NCBI GenBank assembly: GCA_031264875.1
Contig: JAISDK010000112.1
Span: forward strand, 1-10,258
Source: Prevotellaceae bacterium
GTDB taxonomy: Bacteria; Bacteroidota; Bacteroidia; Bacteroidales; UBA932
Direction of reading: 5' to 3'
DNA: 10,258 nucleotides
A program made the translations under genes and the position numbers. Positions 6,378 through 10,258 of this stretch are shown piece after piece. Below the pieces are notes generated by a model. The model worked only from the letters and a program-made list of their open reading frames with translations, ran no database searches and was not told the origin of the DNA. Positions within the stretch are counted from its first letter, which is position 1. Each line of letters opens with the position of its first letter.

Positions 6378-6408
6378 TTTGCACATTGGCGAATCTTTTA
6401 TACTTTTG
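6378..6408 (+). promoter_or_regulatory. Promoter of the bat/pnuC operon
   Basis: TTTG (6378-6381), 19 bp, then TACTTTTG (6401-6408): an essentially ideal Bacteroidota -33/-7 pair. Transcription would start close to 6413-6415, only about 10 bases before the first ATG, so the messenger is nearly leaderless. An inverted repeat CGCCA (6371-6375) and TGGCG (6387-6391) brackets the -33 element and could be an operator half-site pair, but five bases per arm is weak evidence. Confidence 0.75.
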
Positions 6409-6423
6409 CGAAAAAATTGATAA

Positions 6424-7410
6424 ATGATAATGATGAAGAGTCGATTTTTACTGTTTATATTCGTTTTGGCAATATTATGTTCCGGCAGGGCGGAAGCGCA
6501 GACAGAAGTTACTCTAAGCATAGAACCTGAACAGGATACGATAGTGATTGGCGACCAGGTTGCCCTGAAAGTTTCCGTAATCGCGCCCAAAAATGAAATC
6601 ATTATTTTCCCCGATTTCAAGCAGCAGCTGTCCGAAGGCATCGACCTGATTGAAACAAAAAATGTTGATACCGTAAAGACTAACGACAGCAACTTCAAGC
6701 GCCTGGAACGAAAATACCTGATAACCTCCTTTGATGAGGGACGCTATCATTTCAACGGATTCCCGGTGCTGAAAGCCACCCCTTCGGGAATAGATACCCT
6801 GTATAGCAGCAACGAAATTGTACTGATCGTCAAGACCGTCGCTCTTGACGAAGATTTTCAGCCCTACGACGTAAAAGATATCAAAACCTATCCTTCGCAA
6901 TGGTGGTTATGGACAGGAATCATCACCGCCGCGCTGCTGTTGATTGTCGCCACAGTGATTTTCGTGATCAGGAAATACCGGAAACCCGCCGAAAAACAGG
7001 CTAAACTGAAAATCAATCCGTATGTCTGGGCTACGCACGAGCTGGAGAATCTGAAAAATTCCAATCTTGCCTCCACCCGTACAAAAGAATACTATTCACG
7101 GCTTACGGACATCGTGCGGGAATATATCGAATTACAGACAAATGTCTCCGCTATGGAGAAAACTTCCGATGAAATACTGTCACTGCTGCCCGACACCGTT
7201 TTCAATTCCGGAGAACTGATCCAAAACATCAGAGATTTGTTCAGCGTTGCCGATCTGGTCAAGTTTGCAAAATATCCTGCTTCGGTATTTGAATGTGAAA
7301 CAAGCTGGGACGACGCACACAAGTTTGTGATTCAAAGTAATAATATAGCAAATGAATTAAAACAGTCTGAAAATGAAGATTCCGGAAATACTGGAAATAC
7401 CACAATTTGA
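6424..7410 (+). CDS. BatD-like N-terminal, DUF4381-like C-terminal membrane-anchored bat-operon protein
   Basis: 328 residues. A signal peptide (about 1-25, ending GRAEA before QTEVTLSIEP) sends the N-terminal half to the periplasm. Residues 27-140 look like the Ig-like beta domain of BatD: IEPEQDTIVIGDQVALKVSV, then YLITSFDEGRYHFNGFPV. One membrane helix lies at about 161-183, after WWLWTG, with a basic stop-transfer RKYRK. The cytoplasmic C-terminal part (190-310) has YYSRLTDIVREYIELQTNVSAMEKTSDEIL, the pattern seen in DUF4381-type proteins encoded just before batA. The tail is Asn/Ser-rich. In Bacteroidota bat operons this gene sits between a DUF58 protein and BatA. Here nothing bat-related lies upstream. 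ATG codons for residues 3 and 4 are possible alternative starts. The stop overlaps batA by 38 bp. Confidence 0.8.
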   Translation: MIMMKSRFLLFIFVLAILCSGRAEAQTEVTLSIEPEQDTIVIGDQVALKVSVIAPKNEIIIFPDFKQQLSEGIDLIETKNVDTVKTNDSNFKRLERKYLITSFDEGRYHFNGFPVLKATPSGIDTLYSSNEIVLIVKTVALDEDFQPYDVKDIKTYPSQWWLWTGIITAALLLIVATVIFVIRKYRKPAEKQAKLKINPYVWATHELENLKNSNLASTRTKEYYSRLTDIVREYIELQTNVSAMEKTSDEILSLLPDTVFNSGELIQNIRDLFSVADLVKFAKYPASVFECETSWDDAHKFVIQSNNIANELKQSENEDSGNTGNTTI

Positions 7411-8383
7411 AAATCCTTTTGTATTATGGACACTGATTCTTTTGATTCCATACATAACATGGTATGTGATATGGGGTAAAAAATCGTGGGCAACACTCAA
7501 GGTATCAACCGTTACTCCGCTGAAAAAAATAGCCGGAGGAATTTACAGCTACCTTCAGCATATCCCGTTTGTGCTGCGATGCTTTGTCTTCGCACTCATC
7601 ATCGTTGCTCTTGCGCGTCCGAGATCGTCGAAAATATTCGAGGCAACAAGCGTTGAAGGAGTAGATATAATGCTGATAATGGACATATCGACAAGCATGC
7701 TGGCTCAGGATTTCAAACCTAACAGACTGAATGCCTCGAAAGATATTGCCATTGAGTTTGTATCGCAAAGGCAAACCGACCGTATCGGCCTTACCGTCTT
7801 TGCGGGAGAAAGCTTTATACAGTGTCCGCCCACAACCGACAGGGCAACGCTTATCAATCTTATCGCCAAAGTGCAAACAGGCTTGATAACCGACGGCACT
7901 GCTATAGGCAACGGCCTGGCAACCGCCGTGAGCCGCCTCAGAGACAGCGACGCAAAAAGCAAAGTCGCAATCCTGATGACCGACGGCGTGAACAACTCGG
8001 GAAACGTAACCCCGCAAACTGCCGGCGAAATAGCGCAGCTTCACAGAATAAGAGTATATACTATAGGTATAGGCACAAACGGAATGGCGCCCTATCCCGT
8101 GCAAACGCCTTACGGCATGCAGATAGTTCAGCAACCCGTTGAAATCGACGAGGCGCTGCTAAAGGATATTGCCACTCAAACAGGAGGACAGTATTTCAGG
8201 GCTACCAACAACACCAAGCTCATCGAAATTTACAGCCAGATAAACGAAATGGAAAAAACGAAAAATCTGGTGGACAGCTTCCCCGTGTTCAGGGAAGAAT
8301 TTTTGATATACGCTTTGGCCGCATTCTGTCTCCTGATGCTGGAAATGTTGATCAGACTGTTTGTTTTGAGACGAATACCTTAA
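7373..8383 (+). CDS. batA: BatA-type VWA membrane protein
   Basis: 336 residues. Membrane helices at about 15-34 and 65-81 are followed by a VWA domain at about 97-290 and a last helix at about 309-332, the standard Bat/YfbK-like layout. The metal site is intact: D104-I-S106-T-S108 in IMDISTSML, T176 in DGTAIGNGLA, and D204-G205 in LMTDGVNNSG. The insert GTNGMAPYPVQTPYG (235-249) before the last helices is typical of BatA. In Bacteroides fragilis the bat genes were linked to aerotolerance, and they are thought to act in an envelope complex controlled by MoxR ATPases. The ATG at 7373 lies inside the preceding gene. It is the only Met before the first helix, so the 38-bp overlap is probably real and implies coupled translation. 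Confidence 0.9.
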   Translation: MKIPEILEIPQFENPFVLWTLILLIPYITWYVIWGKKSWATLKVSTVTPLKKIAGGIYSYLQHIPFVLRCFVFALIIVALARPRSSKIFEATSVEGVDIMLIMDISTSMLAQDFKPNRLNASKDIAIEFVSQRQTDRIGLTVFAGESFIQCPPTTDRATLINLIAKVQTGLITDGTAIGNGLATAVSRLRDSDAKSKVAILMTDGVNNSGNVTPQTAGEIAQLHRIRVYTIGIGTNGMAPYPVQTPYGMQIVQQPVEIDEALLKDIATQTGGQYFRATNNTKLIEIYSQINEMEKTKNLVDSFPVFREEFLIYALAAFCLLMLEMLIRLFVLRRIP

Positions 8384-8398
8384 TTTGAATAAAAAACT

Positions 8399-9421
8399 AT
8401 GGTAGAATTTAAGAATTTGTATTTTTCGTGGTTACTGCTTGTAATTCCCCTGCTGCCGCTAATCTACGGACTTAGCGCACACTTCCGACGCAAACGCCTG
8501 TCCCGTTTCGGAGATATCCAGCTGATGAAATCGCTCATGCCTCTGGCCTCGAGAGTTAGAGGCTGGATAAAAATAACGGTGATTTGCATAGCGCTGTTTT
8601 TCTTTGTTGTGGCGCTGATGCAGCCCCGAATAGGGCAAGTTGTTGCCGAAGTAAAATCCAAAGGCGCCGAAGTAATTATTGCGCTCGACGTATCCAACAG
8701 TATGCTGGCTACAGACTTTTCGCCTTCGCGGCTCGAACATTCAAAACTGGCAATTGCCCGTCTGGTCGAAGGTCTCAGGGAAGACCGGATCGGTTTGATT
8801 ATCTTTGCCGGCGACGCTTATGTACAACTCCCCGTAACAACCGATTACATGTCGGCAAAACTGTTTCTGAACGCCATAAATACGGATATAGTATCGAGGC
8901 AAGGCACCGATATATCCAAAGCCATAGATTTGGCAATGAAGTCATTTTCCTCTCAAAGCGGAAGCAGCAAAGCGCTGATAATAATCACCGACGGCGAAAA
9001 CCAGGAAGGCAATCCCGCTGAAACGGCTAAACTTGCTAACGAAAACGGAATAACTGTACATGCCATCGGTATCGGCTCGCCGGAAGGCGCTCCGATAATA
9101 CTGCAAAACGGTACAATGCTGAAAGATAAATCGGGCGAAATCGTCATGTCGCACCTTGACCTGAATACACTGAAGCTGGTTGCTTCGGCGGGAGGCGGAA
9201 GCGCAACTATTGCTTCCCAGTCGGATTTGGGACTGACCGATATATTCCAAAGTATAAAGGATATGGAAAAACAGGAACTGCTGTCCGAGGAATTCCGGTC
9301 ATATTTCGAACTCTTCTACGTTCCTTTGACCATTGCCCTGATGCTACTTGTCATCGACGCCGCCATTTTAGAGAGAAAAAACAGATACCTGCAAAAATTA
9401 AATTTATTCAGACATAAATAA
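8399..9421 (+). CDS. batB: BatB-type VWA membrane protein
   Basis: 340 residues with the same plan as BatA: helices at about 8-25 and 57-74, a VWA domain from about 88 to 290, and a final helix at about 306-325. The metal site is complete: D97-V-S99-N-S101 in ALDVSNSMLATDF, T170 in RQGTDISKA, and D198-G199 in IITDGENQEG. The stretch GSPEGAPIILQNGTMLKDKSGEIV (227-250) is typical of BatB and separates it from BatA. BatB usually also pairs with TPR proteins (BatC), none of which is present here. It lies 15 bp after batA, and its TAA shares one base with the ATG of pnuC (TAATG), so the three are one transcript. Confidence 0.9.
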   Translation: MVEFKNLYFSWLLLVIPLLPLIYGLSAHFRRKRLSRFGDIQLMKSLMPLASRVRGWIKITVICIALFFFVVALMQPRIGQVVAEVKSKGAEVIIALDVSNSMLATDFSPSRLEHSKLAIARLVEGLREDRIGLIIFAGDAYVQLPVTTDYMSAKLFLNAINTDIVSRQGTDISKAIDLAMKSFSSQSGSSKALIIITDGENQEGNPAETAKLANENGITVHAIGIGSPEGAPIILQNGTMLKDKSGEIVMSHLDLNTLKLVASAGGGSATIASQSDLGLTDIFQSIKDMEKQELLSEEFRSYFELFYVPLTIALMLLVIDAAILERKNRYLQKLNLFRHK

Positions 9422-10080
9422 TGGGTGAAAATATACTTTTTTCGCTATGGGATTTTCAGATATCCTTAGTGTTGTTTCTGGAAATAATAGCCTCGATATT
9501 AAGTTTTTTATGCATACTGTTCGCTGTAAGGGAAAAAATCTGGACATTCCCGACAGGAATGATTAGTACAACAATGTATTTCTTTGTGTTTTTCATGCAA
9601 AGAGTCTATTCTTCCATGACTTTGCAGATAATGTTCTTTGCCTTCAATGCTTACGGACTGTACAAATGGACGCATCCGGGAAAAAAAGATGTTGCCAAAC
9701 CGGATAATACTCTTGCCGTTACTGTGCTTACGCTGCATGGAATAATTTTGGTGACGGCAATAATCGCCGTTCTCACCTTAACGCTCGGATATGTGATGTC
9801 CAACCTGCATAACTGGCTGCCTTCGCTCTTCCCCGACGAAGCCAAATGTGTCTATATCGATACTGCCATTCTTTCTGCAAGCCTTGTGGCTCAGTATCTA
9901 ATGGCTACAAAAAAACTGGAAAACTGGGCAATATGGTTTCTGGTAGATGTGGTATCGGCTCCATTTTATTTCTTTACAGTTGGCTGGGCTACGGGAATAC
10001 TGTATTTTATCTTCATTTTCACGGCTGTTATGGGCTGGATGGAATGGAAAAAAAGCGCAGTAGCAAAGTCGAAAAACTGA
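9421..10080 (+). CDS. pnuC: PnuC-family vitamin/nucleoside transporter
   Basis: 219 residues and about seven hydrophobic segments. Family signatures are visible: LEIIASILSFLCILFAVREKIWTFPTG (20-46), YSSMTLQIMFFAFNAYGLYKW (63-83), then D147 with SASLVAQYLMATKKLENWAIWFLVDVVSAPFYF (152-184), and a final helix ending GWMEWKK. PnuC proteins let nicotinamide riboside cross the inner membrane by facilitated diffusion, with capture by phosphorylation inside. Close relatives carry thiamine (PnuT) or riboflavin (PnuX), and the sequence alone does not settle which applies. No NadR, thiamine pyrophosphokinase or TPP riboswitch is in the window. Translation is coupled to batB by the TAATG overlap, an odd partner for a vitamin transporter. 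Confidence 0.88.
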   Translation: MGENILFSLWDFQISLVLFLEIIASILSFLCILFAVREKIWTFPTGMISTTMYFFVFFMQRVYSSMTLQIMFFAFNAYGLYKWTHPGKKDVAKPDNTLAVTVLTLHGIILVTAIIAVLTLTLGYVMSNLHNWLPSLFPDEAKCVYIDTAILSASLVAQYLMATKKLENWAIWFLVDVVSAPFYFFTVGWATGILYFIFIFTAVMGWMEWKKSAVAKSKN

Positions 10081-10108
10081 AAGTCGCGCGATATTCGCAT
10101 GTGACAAA

Positions 10109-10240
10109 TTATACTGCGCGCGGGATGATTTTGTGAATTGCTTTACTGTTGCGGTTAAACTCCGTAAGGAGTTGAACTGCTTCGCAGTTCTGATTGAGAT
10201 TGGACGGTTTACCCCGAACAAGCGCAGCGCAGTTCGGGGT
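10109..10240 (+). repeat. Structured intergenic repeat element, copy 2
   Basis: A 28-bp core at 10109-10136 (begins TTATACTGCGCGCGG, ends ATTTTGTGA) matches the inverted copy at 3953-3980 at 24 of 28 positions. Three hairpins follow. AACTCC/GGAGTT with a GTAA loop lies at 10158-10173. GAACTGC/GCAGTTC with a TTC loop lies at 10174-10190. ACCCCGAAC/GTTCGGGGT, a perfect 9-bp stem around 12 bases, lies at 10211-10240. It begins 29 bp after the pnuC stop. None of the hairpins has a T-run behind it, so canonical termination is unlikely, though the cluster could stop exonucleases or slow polymerase at the operon's end. The remainder to the window end shows no gene. Confidence 0.6.
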
Positions 10241-10258
10241 TATCGACCTCAGACGCCT

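Noticed and set aside
7505..8134. Long minus-strand open frame inside batA
   Set aside because: It is the complement of a well-supported VWA coding region, is rich in Cys, His and Tyr, and shows no domain pattern. It is a shadow of the batA codon use.
10211..10240. GC-rich 9-bp hairpin as an intrinsic terminator for pnuC
   Set aside because: No T-run follows the stem and it sits 130 bp past the stop. It is better explained as part of the hairpin repeat element, though an effect on termination is not excluded.

Overview
The window looks like the chromosome of a Bacteroidota bacterium, most likely order Bacteroidales. Three things point there. Three upstream regions carry a TATAnnTTTGC box of the Bacteroides sigma-ABfr type, two of them with an upstream TTTG. 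No gene has a convincing Shine-Dalgarno sequence, only A/T-rich leaders. The gene content is also typical: an HU-like/DUF4469 DNA-binding protein, Bacteroidota-type BatA/BatB VWA proteins and a stand-alone MCE protein. Genus cannot be fixed from the sequence alone.

Layout, left part (1-3419, all minus strand). An HU/IHF-like DNA-binding protein with a DUF4469 C-terminus (2712-3419) is followed, after a 101-bp gap carrying a three-armed inverted repeat, by four tightly packed envelope genes. These are a small helical lipoprotein (2071-2610), a one-domain PqiA-like membrane protein (1614-2081), a VWA-like lipoprotein (274-1617) and a small membrane protein cut by the window edge (1-258). Overlaps of 11 and 4 bp and a 15-bp gap indicate one transcription unit. 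I do not recognise this set as a named system, and it is the best candidate for something undescribed.

Middle (3420-4088). This 669-bp divergent intergenic region holds outward-facing promoters, an A/T-rich terminator-like hairpin, short direct repeats and a structured repeat element. The element's 28-bp core matches, at 24 of 28 positions, a second element in inverted orientation after the last gene (10109-10240). Both copies are followed by three consecutive hairpins, which suggests a dispersed intergenic repeat family.

Right part (4089-10080, all plus strand). The first unit is MCE/MlaD-family protein - HAD phosphatase/phosphomutase - protein-L-isoaspartate O-methyltransferase, with gaps of 3 and 8 bp. 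A separate promoter at 6378-6408 then drives a second unit: a BatD-like membrane-anchored protein, BatA, BatB and a PnuC-family vitamin/nucleoside transporter. This is a short bat cluster. The MoxR ATPase and DUF58 protein that usually precede it, and BatC/D/E that usually follow, are absent, and pnuC sits directly after batB with a 1-base overlap. The theme across the window is cell-envelope biology: lipid transport (MCE, PqiA-like), metal-site VWA adhesion or assembly proteins, and lipoproteins.
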